64,000 bases of DNA from Seiridium cupressi (taxonomy: Eukaryota; Ascomycota; Sordariomycetes; Amphisphaeriales; Sporocadaceae): positions 248,001-312,000 of the forward strand of contig JARVKI010000032.1 of NCBI GenBank assembly GCA_036674765.1, in the 5' to 3' direction. The notes beneath the pieces were generated by a model. It searched no databases. It saw nothing but the letters and a program-made list of their open reading frames with translations, and had not been told where the DNA came from. Shown here piece after piece: positions 10,265 through 22,222 of the stretch. Numbering within the stretch: the stretch's first letter is position 1; each line of letters begins with the position of its first letter. The position numbers and the translations under genes were made by a program.

Positions 10265-13200
10265 ATGGACATGAACGTCAACGACCCCGCCGGAAAAGCT
10301 GCCCAGCATGACGAGTCATCGAGTGAATGGGATGCCGACAGCGTCGAAGAGTCCGTTCAAGATCCCTCCGAAGATGCAGATGCGCAGGCGAAAGACCAGA
10401 GCGAATCCGACACAGATTCTCAAGGCTCTTCCGAGGATGACAGTGAGCAAGATGCCCAACAGCCCGGAGTCCTAGACGCCTACCGAAGGCTCCTCTCACG
10501 TCGAGTTGACCTTGTGGGGGACTACGCTGGTGATGAGCTGTTCCTGATAGAAGGTGACTCTTTGCTGCTGCAATGCTTCGCCGACTCAAAGCTGGACTTT
10601 GATCCCGGCTTCCAACTACTCCATGCTGTCTACAGCGTCGAGCAATTCCTTCACCAGCTCAACAAGCGCAAATGCAACTTTCACATTGTGTTCCTCGACA
10701 GCAACAGGGACCTCTGCATCCCATCGACGGCGCGTTCCGACGACGTATGCAAGTACCACCTAGCACGCGATGCTCTGATCCATCATCTCAAGGTCAACTT
10801 GCCCCGCTCACACCCAAGCATTGCCATCAACACCTTCCCGAGCTATGGCTCTAAAGAGTTTGCCAAGTATCTCAGCGTCACTGGGCCCTACTTTCTCATG
10901 GTCCACGATGGTGCCCAACCTCTGCAACGCCAAAGCAAGCACATGGAGGATGACCTGACAGAAGCTGAGCCAAGCGATCAAAAGGTGGCCCTCCGCCTGA
11001 TGATCCTCAACCTGATTGGAAGAGGATACAATATCGCTCTGATAAACGGGCTGGAGTGGCGAGATACAAAGGTGATGACGATGATTCTTGAGGCCCGGCA
11101 CAGAACGACAACTGTCACGTACAGCGCACCTGCAGATGACACTCGGACACACTCAGAGCCCTTGGACGTCAGTGGGGAGCTTCAAAAGCTTAGTGGCTTG
11201 ACCCAGCCTCTCACCGAGCGCCAAACCCTAGCCGTCATCGCGCTCAGCAAACTCATTGCAGACCCGCCATCCAGTGTATCCCAAGATTCATTGCCATCGT
11301 TATGCTGTGTTTTCTTACTCCACCTGGCGTATCTAGCGCACTTGCCGTTATCTGCACGGCGACTCCAGAGCACCTCAGGTGCTGAAAGTGCTCAAGAATT
11401 TCTTCGAGCCTTCGTGAATGTAGCGAATCGTGTCCTTCAAAGTCTGGACTCTGTCGACATCGGTTCGGGTCATGATCTCATGGATGCCGTGGACGGTCGC
11501 ATCTTTCTCCACTTGTCGCAAAATACAACAACGCCGCCGGATGAGGTAGGGAAAGTCCTGAATAGCCTACTTGCGGCCCTTGAGCACCTCTCCAGATCTA
11601 AGCTGGAAACTGGATTTGAACATAACGATGTCGAACCAGGCACCGACGATGTTCGTCCCCCACAACAAGATAGCGAAGAGCTAGTGGTAATGCCCTTCTC
11701 TAATCAAGTGTTTGACAAACATCTAGAACCAGTACGTCTCAAAGTTGATGAAGCTGCCGGAGATGATCAGACCATTCGGTCGCATCGCATTTTCAAGGAA
11801 TTGACACATTGGCACAATGCCAAGAAGCCCATCATTCAGAAAGGGCCGCCTACCGCTGCATCGGCGAAGGCTGAATTCTGGAAAGCCAAGCGCGAACAGC
11901 TGTTCATGGCTGAAATGCGCACTTACGCTGCAAGCCTGACGAATGCGATTGGTAAGAGTCTCGATCCTGAGACTATCATCGTCGGCGCAACGAAGGCGGC
12001 AGCAAGAGAAACACCTGTCGTTGCCAAGACCAAGTCGGTCCGTGAGACCCAGTCGCCAGAAGATTCCGACAGCGCTGCCTCATCGTCGAAGGCCAAGGCA
12101 GGGGGGAAGAAGGCTGGCGGCGGCGGCAAGACCGCGCAAAAGAACGCCGGTAAACAAGCAATGCTCGCCCAAATTGAAGCCAAGAGGGCAAAGAAAGAAG
12201 AGTCCACTACCGATAAGACAGTCACAGCCTGGCATACCGTATGCAAAACCATCGAAGCAGAGAAAGATCCACGATCCAGGTTTCAAAAGGCCAAGGCCTA
12301 CTGGATCAATTTGCAGCCAGCTGGGAGAGAGGTCATCGAAGCTGAGTGCCAACTGTTCGCGCTGAACTGTGTCTTGCAATACTGGATAGAAGCCTGCCGC
12401 CGCCGTGAGCAAGATCGGCGGATTGAGATAACGGCACTTATTTGGAACCTAGCCCAACAGGTCATGGGTAGCAAGGGCCTCACGAAGGACATCATCTCCA
12501 AGGTCGAGCTGACAGTCAAGACTCTGAACATCCCGCAGGTTCCAGAAGGTGCCTCTGACGTAGAAAGGAAGCTTGGGTTCAAATTCGCCTTGCCAGCAAC
12601 AGCCGTATCCCTAGCAGTCAACTTGCCATCGAAGGACTTCCAGCTTCTTCATTGCGGACCATACATGGAGCGCAGCTTTGACTCAAGGCCTGACAGCAGA
12701 GTCGAGTTCAAGCCCGACGGCTGGCAGCGAAAGGTGCTGGACGGTATTGATGCCAACCAGAGCGTGTTTGTGGTAGCCCCTACCAGTGCTGGAAAGACGT
12801 TCATCTCTTTTTACGCCATGCGCAAAGTCCTCGAGGCTGATGACGAGGGGGTACTGGTCTACGTGGCTCCCACAAAGGCATTGGTGAATCAAATCGCAGC
12901 AGAGATCCAGGCCCGCTATAGCAAGAGCTTCAAGCAAGGTGGCAAGTCTGTGTGGGCTATCCACACTCGCGACTATCGAATCAACAACCCAACGGGTTGC
13001 CAGGTCTTGGTCACCGTTCCACACGTGCTCCAGATCATGCTATTGGCCCCTTCGAATGCCAACAAGTGGTCCAGTAGAGTTCGTCGCATCATCTTTGATG
13101 AAGTACATTCCATTGGTCAAGCTGAGGACGGTGTGGTGTGGGAGCAGCTGTTGTTGATGAGCCCTTGCCCGATTATTGCGCTCAGTGCAACAGTTGGGAA

Positions 13201-15895
13201 CCCTCAGGAGTTTAGCAAGTGGTTGACCGATACCCAAAAGTCGATCGGGATTGACTTGGTGACGGTGCAACATCCGCACCGTTACTCGGACCTCAGGAAA
13301 TTCTACTACACGCCACCTGAGAAGTTCGCGTTCCAAGGAATACCCGAGAAGGAATCCTTTGGTGTGCTAGGTTTGGATGGCTTGACCGGATTTCATCATG
13401 TTCATCCAGTCGCCGGTTTGATTGACAAATCCCGAGGCATCCCACAGGATCTTGGGTTGGAACCTCGCGACTGTCTCAACCTCTGGAAAGCGATGGTAAA
13501 GCACGAGACTGCAGCATTCCCAGTCCCTGAGCACGTCAACCCCGCAGAAATATTGCCTACAGTATGCCGCAAGGTCGACACGCTAAATTGGGAGAAGGAA
13601 TTGAAACTTGTACTCCAGAATTGGATGGTTGACAGCTCGTCTCCATACGACGCAGTTGTTCGCGAGCTCGAACAAAACTTCAGAAACGACACTCGCGAGC
13701 TGGAGTACGCGACAAAGTCAACGGAACTTACAAGCTCACATATCACGAAGCTTCAAGATCCATACGACCTGATCAAGACAACTCTTCCCCTGCTTTGCCG
13801 TCTGCAAGCCCACGATGCGCTACCAGCCATTCTGTTCAACTATGACCGCCACCAGTGCGAAAAGATCTGCAAGGCAGTGCTCGAACAACTGCAAGATGCC
13901 GAACTGGCCCAGAAAAAGAGCGGACCAAAATGGGAAAAGACACTTGAGCGATGGGAAGACTGGAAGAAGATCCGAGAGAAAGCCGCAGCAAAGCAGTCCA
14001 AAGCCAAGAAGGCCAAACCTCAAGACGATGACAAAGGCTCAAAGCTGGACCAGCAGCGTGACGCCGCAGATGACAATGCTGGTGCATGGGACTTGTTCGA
14101 CCCTGCCGCGCCCGCAGATGGTTACCATTTCGCAGACTATACCAGGCTGCAGCGTTCCGAACTGGATGACTGGGTCAGGCAGTTGGGTAAACGCGATATT
14201 GGCCAATGGCTCATCGACGCACTGCAGAGAGGTATTGGAGTCCATCACGCCGGTATGAACCGAAAGTACAGACAGGCCGTCGAGATCTTGTTCCGCAGAG
14301 GCTTCCTGAGGGTTATCATTGCCACTGGCACGCTTGCGCTGGGTATCAACATGCCGTGTAAAACGGTTGTCTTCAGCGGAGACTCTGTCTTCTTGACCGC
14401 ACTCAACTACCGTCAATGTGCCGGTCGTGCTGGTCGTCGTGGTTTTGACCTGCTCGGTAACGTGGTCTTTCACGGAGTAGCTAGGGAGAAGGTTTGCCGG
14501 CTCATCAGCTCACGCTTGCCTGATCTATCAGGGCATTTCCCCATCACCACGACCCTGGTCCTCCGTTTGTTCACTTTGCTCAGTGAGTCGAAGAATTCAA
14601 AGTATGCGGTAAGCGCCATCAATGCCTTGCTGTCGCAGCCGCGATTATACATGGGCGGACCATCGTTCAAGGATCAGACGATGCATCATCTTCGCTTCTC
14701 CATCGAGTACCTGAGAAGGCAGTTTCTGCTCAGCACAAACGGCGTACCGCTGAACTTTGCGGGGCTCGTGAGTCATCTGTACTTTACGGAGAATTCATCA
14801 TTCGCATTCCACGCTCTCTTGAAGGAAGGCTATTTTCACGAGCTCTGCGGTGGAGTCGACAAGAATGAGAAAGACATCACCGAGACACTCATGCTTGTCA
14901 TGGCACACTTGTTCAATCGGATAGAGTGCCGTCAAGCGGACTCGGAGTATCGAGAGAAGGTCGTCAAACCGTCGTCATCCATTGTCTTCCTGCCCCCACT
15001 CCCCGCTACTGCTGCAGATATCCTGCGACAACACAACAAGCAGACGCTCGATGTGTACAGGACATACGTGAAGACTTTCATCCAACAGCATATTCATGAC
15101 GACGATTGCTCTCTTCCGCTTGTGGGTGTCGATGTTGGTAACCAAGAGGCGAATGGTGTACAACTGCCAAACGCTCTGCCTCCTGCCAAGATCCGCTCCC
15201 CCTTCGTCGCGCTCTCAGGCCCTGGCGATGACTTTGAATCAATTCATGATCTTTGCCACACATTGAGGGATGGCGTGTTCCTCGAGGAAGCTGTGGTGCC
15301 ACACGTTGACGTCTACCCGGACGAGATGGATGTACCTTTGAATGCCTGGCTTCTGGATTTCTTCAAACACGGCGACGTCACGACGATAGAGCGTGCAAAC
15401 GGTATCCGAAAGGCCGATATCTGGTTCCTGCTGAACGACTTCTCACTCGTCCTCGCAACCATCATTACCAGTCTACTCAATTTCATGAAGCTCAAAGAAG
15501 GTACAGATCTCGACATGCTGGATGTCATGGGCGACCTGGAAATTCATGACGAAGCCGAAGAAAATACAGTCGCCACGTCCGAAGCACCTCAGCCTGGAGA
15601 GCCGGCGTCGGCGTCGGGTGTTGCGGGGGGCGCCGTGTCGTCTATCCCCGAGAGGTCGCGCTTGGTGGCGAAGAAGAAGGCAAAGAATGCCGACAGCTGG
15701 GAGGAGGTTGCGGATGAAGAGAATGACATCGCCCGGGCCGAGGAACGGCGAGCTGCCCATGCGGCCAGGCTCCAGTCGGATGTGAACGACGCCCTAGGAG
15801 AGGCAGTGAATGGCGAGGGCCTGCGGGAGGTTCTTAAGGCCTTCCAGAAGCTCCATGCTGAGTTCAACATCAAATTCAGAGCCATGTGGGCATAG
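10265..15895 (+). CDS. DDX60-like DExH-box (Ski2-type) RNA helicase
   Basis: Large single-exon gene, 1876 aa. The N-terminus is a strongly acidic Ser/Glu/Asp tract. The helicase core starts near residue 820 with motif I APTSAGKT (about residues 836-843), motif II DEVH (about 944), motif III SAT (about 974), HHAGM (about 1328), and motif VI QCAGRAGRRG (about 1384-1393). DEVH with HHAGM and GRAGRRG is the Ski2-like signature. The long N-terminal extension and a C-terminal half beyond the helicase domains match DDX60 proteins, which in animals act in antiviral RNA sensing; the fungal role is not established. Lys-rich linkers occur near residues 600-650 and 1240-1260. The gene sits inside the oxidative cluster region but has no evident link to it. 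Start is the first ATG, just after a CT-rich leader and a GATA cluster. Confidence 0.9.
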   Translation: MDMNVNDPAGKAAQHDESSSEWDADSVEESVQDPSEDADAQAKDQSESDTDSQGSSEDDSEQDAQQPGVLDAYRRLLSRRVDLVGDYAGDELFLIEGDSLLLQCFADSKLDFDPGFQLLHAVYSVEQFLHQLNKRKCNFHIVFLDSNRDLCIPSTARSDDVCKYHLARDALIHHLKVNLPRSHPSIAINTFPSYGSKEFAKYLSVTGPYFLMVHDGAQPLQRQSKHMEDDLTEAEPSDQKVALRLMILNLIGRGYNIALINGLEWRDTKVMTMILEARHRTTTVTYSAPADDTRTHSEPLDVSGELQKLSGLTQPLTERQTLAVIALSKLIADPPSSVSQDSLPSLCCVFLLHLAYLAHLPLSARRLQSTSGAESAQEFLRAFVNVANRVLQSLDSVDIGSGHDLMDAVDGRIFLHLSQNTTTPPDEVGKVLNSLLAALEHLSRSKLETGFEHNDVEPGTDDVRPPQQDSEELVVMPFSNQVFDKHLEPVRLKVDEAAGDDQTIRSHRIFKELTHWHNAKKPIIQKGPPTAASAKAEFWKAKREQLFMAEMRTYAASLTNAIGKSLDPETIIVGATKAAARETPVVAKTKSVRETQSPEDSDSAASSSKAKAGGKKAGGGGKTAQKNAGKQAMLAQIEAKRAKKEESTTDKTVTAWHTVCKTIEAEKDPRSRFQKAKAYWINLQPAGREVIEAECQLFALNCVLQYWIEACRRREQDRRIEITALIWNLAQQVMGSKGLTKDIISKVELTVKTLNIPQVPEGASDVERKLGFKFALPATAVSLAVNLPSKDFQLLHCGPYMERSFDSRPDSRVEFKPDGWQRKVLDGIDANQSVFVVAPTSAGKTFISFYAMRKVLEADDEGVLVYVAPTKALVNQIAAEIQARYSKSFKQGGKSVWAIHTRDYRINNPTGCQVLVTVPHVLQIMLLAPSNANKWSSRVRRIIFDEVHSIGQAEDGVVWEQLLLMSPCPIIALSATVGNPQEFSKWLTDTQKSIGIDLVTVQHPHRYSDLRKFYYTPPEKFAFQGIPEKESFGVLGLDGLTGFHHVHPVAGLIDKSRGIPQDLGLEPRDCLNLWKAMVKHETAAFPVPEHVNPAEILPTVCRKVDTLNWEKELKLVLQNWMVDSSSPYDAVVRELEQNFRNDTRELEYATKSTELTSSHITKLQDPYDLIKTTLPLLCRLQAHDALPAILFNYDRHQCEKICKAVLEQLQDAELAQKKSGPKWEKTLERWEDWKKIREKAAAKQSKAKKAKPQDDDKGSKLDQQRDAADDNAGAWDLFDPAAPADGYHFADYTRLQRSELDDWVRQLGKRDIGQWLIDALQRGIGVHHAGMNRKYRQAVEILFRRGFLRVIIATGTLALGINMPCKTVVFSGDSVFLTALNYRQCAGRAGRRGFDLLGNVVFHGVAREKVCRLISSRLPDLSGHFPITTTLVLRLFTLLSESKNSKYAVSAINALLSQPRLYMGGPSFKDQTMHHLRFSIEYLRRQFLLSTNGVPLNFAGLVSHLYFTENSSFAFHALLKEGYFHELCGGVDKNEKDITETLMLVMAHLFNRIECRQADSEYREKVVKPSSSIVFLPPLPATAADILRQHNKQTLDVYRTYVKTFIQQHIHDDDCSLPLVGVDVGNQEANGVQLPNALPPAKIRSPFVALSGPGDDFESIHDLCHTLRDGVFLEEAVVPHVDVYPDEMDVPLNAWLLDFFKHGDVTTIERANGIRKADIWFLLNDFSLVLATIITSLLNFMKLKEGTDLDMLDVMGDLEIHDEAEENTVATSEAPQPGEPASASGVAGGAVSSIPERSRLVAKKKAKNADSWEEVADEENDIARAEERRAAHAARLQSDVNDALGEAVNGEGLREVLKAFQKLHAEFNIKFRAMWA

Positions 15896-16400
15896 ATATG
15901 GGCTACCAGAAAAGGGTTAAGAGCATGTAGACGAGCTAGAGGCCAAAATGACCCGCAAAGATGGATGATAATTCGATGGCGGTAGGGAACTAAATTCAGG
16001 TCATCTCGAACGAGACCCTGGCTTAGGTGCTCGTTGAGGCATCAAGTGATGGAACGAGTGATAGAACGAATGATAAAATCGAGGTATATGCAGGTATTGA
16101 GAACTTCTGGCCATGGGAATAAAAAGAAATAGATAGGTCTATGAAAAATACTGCGAGCAAAGGTGAGTAACACCCAAATGGCCGCGACTCGTCCCGACAC
16201 CCATCCTATGCCATAGCGTGGGAACTTGTGTGACGGTCAACGATGGATAGTGCGAGTTGCCCGTTTTGCTTACACTTTTCTGGTTCCAGCCTATCTAGAT
16301 CTTGTATCCTTCAAACCCAACTTCACTGTCGCGTACACGTCAACGGCATTCGCTCGACGTGGTCATGAATATGCACACAGGGAGCCAGAATTTGCCACAA
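15896..16400. other. Convergent 3' intergenic, helicase / P450
   Basis: About 500 bp between the helicase stop and the P450 stop. It should hold both 3' untranslated regions. Nothing else is seen. Confidence 0.55.
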
Positions 16401-18273
16401 TTAAAATGAAGAATCCGTGTGGACCTGACGCAAGGGTGTCAACTTGACACGAAGTGGTCCTTTGTCCCAGAAGATGAAGATGTTTTGTTGGTTCCAAGAA
16501 TCGCTCTCAGACATAAGTTCCAAGTCAAAGTTCCAAAGCACTCGTGTCAAAATGAGGCGCATCTCTGCGTATGCAAGGCTTTAGATATTTGGTCAGCTCC
16601 AGACACAGAAAAAGACGGGATCAAGGATCTTACTTTCTTCCAATACAATTACGCGGGCCGCGTGAGAACGGGTTGAGGATTTCTCTATTATCGCCAGCAA
16701 AACGTGGGTCACCAAGCCATCGCTCTGGGAGGAATCGGCCTGGTTCAACCCAGTTGGCCTCGCTTTGATAAGCAGACCACTGCGGTACAGAGACACAGGT
16801 CTACATCACACGGTCAATATGATGAATACTATCGTTCTCAAGATGCACGTACATTCTCAGGAATCCAGCTGCCGGCTATGGAAGCCCCGCCCTTAGGAGT
16901 GACTCTGGACAAGCCAATTGGCACAGGAGGGTCTAGTTTCGTCAGTTTATACGAGCATCATGAGCCTGGGTGCTTGGCAACTCACACATTCGGAACCCCT
17001 CATCGATTACTGCGGGCAAGTATTTGAGTTCGTTGACAGACGTCAATGTAATCTCGTCCTCGGAGGCGAATGAGGCGCGTATTTCTCTGACAAGATTGTC
17101 GTATTTCTCTCGGTTCTTCAACAGCTGGAAAGTTGTTCCACTCAATTGCGTAGCGGTTGTTTCACTGCCAGCAACGATCAAAAGGTTGGCGTTCTCGGAA
17201 ATTTCGCCAACGCTCATTCCTTTCTCATCATTATGACGAAGGATATAGGACATGAAGTCCTCCCGTTCCGTGTTCCCGGTATTGATCCGGCGCATTGCGG
17301 TGGCATTGCTCAACTTATCATGTTCGTGCAAATTTTGCACCAGCTTGCTCGGAATTATGAGAGAAGCGAGAAATTTAATCACCGGGTGTCTCATGAACAC
17401 CTGGTCATAGACGCCATAGCGGACGGTCCCGAAGATCATGGAAACCCAAGGATGGTAGTCGCTATTTTCGAGGCACCCAAACGGCTCTCCGAACGCAAGA
17501 TCTCCTACAAGGTCAAAGGTTGTGAAGTTGTACCATTTCACCATGTCGATTATCTCTCCACTAGTCGCCAAATCGGTGAGTTTGGTAATGAGTATGTCAA
17601 CATAGTTCTTCATGATGTCTTCCTGGTTACGTAATGTCTTTTCGGAAAACGCATGTGACAGTAACCGGCGCACTACAACATCTGGAGTCAGTATTTGTTT
17701 CTTTTAGCATGCTTGATGAGTTGCCGGAAGTTGGAAACCATGTTCCAAGCGCAGAAACGCTGAGTTAGGAACCGGTAAACTCCCAAAACAGGCTATACGG
17801 CGCATGAAATAACTCGGGAGGTTGCTTACTTCGTTTGTGATCTGCCTCATTCGCATTGATGATATTCGGATGCCCAGACCGGGAATCAATATACATCTGC
17901 GGGTCCTTCTCGAAATTCTCTGCCCCGTTGTTCTTGTGCCCGTAGATATCCTTCCAGGCATCGGCTGTCATGAACGAGACATCGTACGGCGAAAATCGAA
18001 CTACTGGACCGTACTGGTCGTGGAGCTCCTTTAGCCGGTGAGGCCACTTTCCGCGCAAGATATAAACCAGGTAGGGTATATCTGTGATGGCGTAGAGTTT
18101 CGGGCCTGGGATCTTCGCGAGGGGGTGGATATAAGCCAGGTAGATCCCTCGGAACACTACAGCCAGAAGCGACTATCGAGATTGTCGTCAGTACAAGACT
18201 CACACAGGGACTCGCATTGGGAACAAACAGCGATGATCGCCAAGGTTGCGGCAGAGATAATGTCGACGGCCAT
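16401..18273 (-). CDS. Cytochrome P450 monooxygenase, six exons
   Basis: Membrane-anchored heme monooxygenase, resembling fungal CYP65-type enzymes such as trichothecene C-15 hydroxylases (family-level judgement). Exons on the minus strand are 18273-18229, 18172-17830, 17672-16986, 16932-16853, 16800-16634 and 16578-16401, totalling 499 aa with all phases agreeing. An N-terminal membrane helix is followed by the hinge PLAKIPGPK. The I-helix AGSETT is at residues 297-302, ExxR is EGFR at 354-357, and the heme loop FSRGPRNCIG is at 430-439 with Cys437. The first intron needs a GTTTGT donor and the third exon is preceded by a 157-bp intron; the rest are 52-55 bp. A TATAAAT box lies about 112 bp upstream. 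In any one frame the heme loop is missing, so the gene looks truncated when it is not. It may act with the BVMO/SDR genes. Confidence 0.9.
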
Positions 18274-20827
18274 TTTAGCCAGATCTAAGCAGTGGAAGAT
18301 GTCAGACAAGGTCAAATATATCACCTTGTGAGAGACAGATGCTGATTAGGATGAATAGAATGGTGTTGAAAGCCGAAGCTGGGAATTTATAGACCTTGCT
18401 CCTCTGTGTTGATATGGCCGCTTGAAGACGGCCCGTCCAAGGACCACAAGAGATGATCAGGCGCTTCCACTTTTCCTTGTTTTACACGATACGAATCGAA
18501 GTGCCGTCCTTGGCATATCCCCTGTGTACATTAATAATAGCCACCACGCTCGGATCTTGTCTATCCGAGCGCAGGATATAAACCAGTGTGCTACGTACTG
18601 TAGGCGATGCCCGGCAAGGGGCCTATAACATGTGGCTCTGGATTTGATCATTGGGCTACAAATCACCAGAAACCTGTATGGAACTGGGGCATACCGAGAT
18701 GGGGCACTGATTCAGCGCTGACCCCTCCAGGCATACAGGCATTGTGATCAAGCTAATGCGCCCTGACTTCCGTGCATTGCATGAATGCTACGTAGAAGCG
18801 GGACTAACCGCCACTCCACATCCTTGATATTAATTTCATAACTAACAGGGCGAATCGCATTCGCTCAGCCCAGCCATTGGCGAGCAGAAATTCAAACAAT
18901 GGGACTAGCCAATCATCTTGCTCTATCGCCACGATATGGCAGTTCTTATCGTGGCGCTTCGATGATGGCACTTGAACAGGCAAGACGTTTGTTTATAACA
19001 GTCTAAAATAAGGAGAGCTAATCTAACAGCGACAAGATGAAGTGGCGGCAAGAACCATAGCTATACCGCGTCATCATCGTTTCATTTGTACTACGAATAT
19101 ATGCATTACAACAGTCCAATAGTGGTCAAAGGCAAACTGATTATGGTACCTTGCAGTCATAAAATGTTTTCATAAATAGACTCTCTTGACCGCTCGCTGT
19201 AGTATCTCCTATCCCTGCTGCCAGTCTATGGGATGTCTTCCCCGAGCAGAATAATGAGTGGAGAATGAGTGGAGAAAGAGCGGGAGAAAATCCGAAAGGA
19301 TGATCCTTAGCCAGGCTAAATAGAAGACCCATACCCCTCCACAAGCACGGCACACGAGTCAAGCAGCCATGGCTCGTCAACAAGTCTCGAATTTCACTCC
19401 GCCCAGGTCCACGATTACTCTGACGTGTTGGAGCCGAGGCCCGCGATGTCCTTTCAAACATGAGAATCAGACACTCACTGCAAGCCGTTGTTACGACTCG
19501 TCCACGCTGATGAATGGCTCCTGTCAAGGTCTTGGGGCATCGATCCAGACCTAGTCAACCTTGCAACACAAAGCACATCCATATACACCGATCCACCGAA
19601 CGGGTTAGCGTACAGAACTAACTCTATACTTCAAACTCCTTGGAACAAGTGAAAAGATGATGGTAGTCTCGGTGAATTATGTCCACCAGTCGCGGAAACT
19701 AGATCCATTCTATACACAGCCTACACTAGATGTCCAAGATCGCAAGGAGGAGTGTTTCTTAGCAATTGGAAGAAACAGGCATAGAAACAATATCTGGTCA
19801 AGCACAGTTTTGTTCAGTCTAGTACACCCCATGGTTCTCTTTACCGTAGCCTACGATATTGCAAAGCTCACGAAAACGAAAGGCAGCGACATACCAAATA
19901 CATTTCTGTTGAAGACACCCTTGGCGAGCATTTCTACAGGGCATGCCAGACAAGACTTACTCTCCTGTTCCTACTCTGATTCTGCTGTCGGGCTGATATC
20001 TGTGCTTACAGCTAGCCTGTCGTCCAAACTATAATCCCCAAAGTACAACCTGTAGCCCTTGTGTTCACAGCCACCGTGGCCCATTCAGAGAAGCCACGGG
20101 GCAAACTCAGTGAAACAAAGAAGTGCGCATATCCTCTAGGACCGGCACTTTTCTCGATAATTCGAGCGCCTTGCTGACCTTGCCGTAGACGACGCCAAGA
20201 AGAGAAAGCCTGCCTTTCCTTCATGCGCGTAGAAGGATACATGCGTGAGAGAGTGTGCAGGACAAAAGGTAAAAAGAGCAACTGCACTACGAGGCTCGAG
20301 TAAAACAATCCTACATGTAATCATACGGAAAATCCAAGGGTCTGCAGATTCCACTTCAAAATTAAAATAATTCTGGCCGAAATTATACGCTTGCATGGCA
20401 GCAATGAAGAATCAACATTTCGTTTTTATGTTTACCCTTTCCCAATAAAACCCTGTTGAAGAAAATTGTGTTTTTTAAATTAAATAAATATGATATAGTC
20501 ACAAGACGTTGGTCCGAAAATGAGAGTGTGAAAACCAGTCAAAGACCCCACAACAAGCTGTCATTCAGAGCCATGTGCCTTTGGTGATGGACACCACACT
20601 TCTTACCTGTCAAAATCGAATTGTGGCATCTCTGATTCACCAGCGGGGGATGAATCAACGGGCCTTGCAATCAGAAACGCCAGGAATATTGCCAATATAA
20701 TCAGACACACTCAAACCGATAAATGAAAGATGATTTCTGCTGTCACAACTGTCAAACTGTCTCACATCTTCCTCAACCTAGTTATCCACCAGAAAACACC
20801 AACAGATTGGGACTATACGAGAACATC
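18274..20827. other. Intergenic, about 2.5 kb
   Basis: Upstream region of the P450 and of the next hypothetical gene. It contains the TATAAAT box on the minus strand (18385-18391), the shared AP-1-like 13-mer (18705-18717) and an AT-rich tract around 20340-20510. Frames at 19141-19527 and 20012-20308 show no domain or codon pattern that would support a gene. Confidence 0.5.
18705..18717. promoter_or_regulatory. AP-1-like element CACTGATTCAGCG upstream of P450
   Basis: Same 13-mer as upstream of the bZIP gene, about 430 bp before the P450 ATG and followed by CTGACC. A bZIP target is plausible but unproven. Confidence 0.25.
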
Positions 20828-21751
20828 ATGAGCACGAGCAATGCTCAGCCGCCCATGACAGTGGAAGCTGCGACAGTAAACCTCATGAGCAGGGTATTGG
20901 TATACATCGACGGCGGGGAATCGATTCAGACCTTCATGATAGGCAGAAATGGGATTGTAAATCCCTTCCATGGATGGGCCAGACAATCTGGCATGGGCTC
21001 AGGAGGTAGGCAATGTCCGTCTTGGCCACAACTTTCAAAAGCTAATCCCTGCAGCGTTTACCAAAGAAGTATTCCAACAAGTCATCATCCACATCGTGAT
21101 AAATCACAGCTGGAGGTACAACTCTACTGACCCGCCGACAAACGGGGTACTTCTGAATCGCAATGGACGTGCTGCAGAGATTGTAGCCTATTTTACGAGT
21201 GACGCCTTCGGTTCGGTTATTCAAGGCCCCACTGTCTCTCTGGTAGAACTCAATGACATCATGGGAGTAATGATTAAAGGTGAGACGAGTAGCCTGATTA
21301 CCCTGCATCGCTAATGGTTTACTTAGAGTTGAGCCCTGTTAGGGATCCTGCGCAGTTCAGGAACTTTCATGAGTTCGCGTTGGGGCTTTTCCGAGTCAAG
21401 CGCCAAGTGGCAGTAGGAATGGAGAACAGAACCGTTAGGTGCATGAGCGATTTGCAGCTAGCGGAGGAAGCTTTGGTGTTTCTCTTTGTTAAGGAAGCTG
21501 ACTTTCTAGATTTGTACCCGATCGTTCACAAATGGTTTTCTCCATTGGAAGCGGACATAAGTGTGGCCATTGACGTCTCTAACTTGACCTGGGCCATTTG
21601 CTGCGCCAACATAAAAGTCATGATTGAGTGGTTGAAAGGGAGCACCGATGATACGGAGCAATATCTGGCGGCTAGGGGGGCCGAGACTCTCCATTTTCTT
21701 GAGAACATGTCTGGCGAAGGTTCCGAAAATTCCGAACAAGCCTCTGAATGA
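20828..21751 (+). CDS. Hypothetical protein, three exons
   Basis: Not recognised. Exons 20828-20956, 21003-21279 and 21327-21751 join in phase to 276 aa. The second intron (47 bp) has GTGAGA, a GCTAATG branch-like site and CTTAG. The first (46 bp, GTAAAT..CTCAG) is weaker. The product is a soluble protein with an acidic, Ser/Glu-rich C-terminus (SGEGSENSEQASE) and no signal peptide or membrane segment. The spacing of hydrophobic strands near the N-terminus (VLVYIDGGESIQTFMIGRNG) recalls BTB/POZ-like starts, but this is only an impression. An upstream in-frame ATG at 20723 would add 35 residues. Confidence 0.5.
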
Positions 21752-22222
21752 GCTGAATAGAAGACTCTACTCTGGGCAATTAGAGTCAGTGAATTTTGAA
21801 GTGACACGAGATGGGGGGTATTTGACAGCCCTGTGGCTCAGACTACGAAGGATCAATGCTGAATTGTTATCGAGCCGACTCATAATCTTCTCTGTGGAGG
21901 ACGATAACTCTCACGGCCACAGTCGTTATAGAGCGGCTACGGCATCCGGGCATTCGTTCTGGAGGACTGGAAGCAGAGGAGGACCGAAAGCCATGGTAGT
22001 CACCCTATATTTGCTATATAGTAGCGGTACCGGACCTAACTCAAGGAGGCTTGAGTTGTTTAGTAATATATCCCGATTATTGCCTTCTGCCACTCCTAAC
22101 TCCTTCTGATATCACTATTAAAACCCCAACGTCATTCACAGACCGCATGGTTGATCAATTATGCACGTCATCGCTTTCCAAAGGCGTGGAGACCAGCCTT
22201 GTACCTATCTCGATCGGAATTA
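21752..22222. other. Intergenic
   Basis: No supported gene. Short frames on both strands lack domains. Confidence 0.5.

Noticed and set aside
11923..12412. Additional genes antisense to the DDX60-like helicase
   Set aside because: They are shadow frames of a GC-rich coding region and have no domains.
19141..20396. Possible genes between the P450 and 20.8 kb
   Set aside because: Frames on both strands overlap, lack good starts and encode no recognisable motif.
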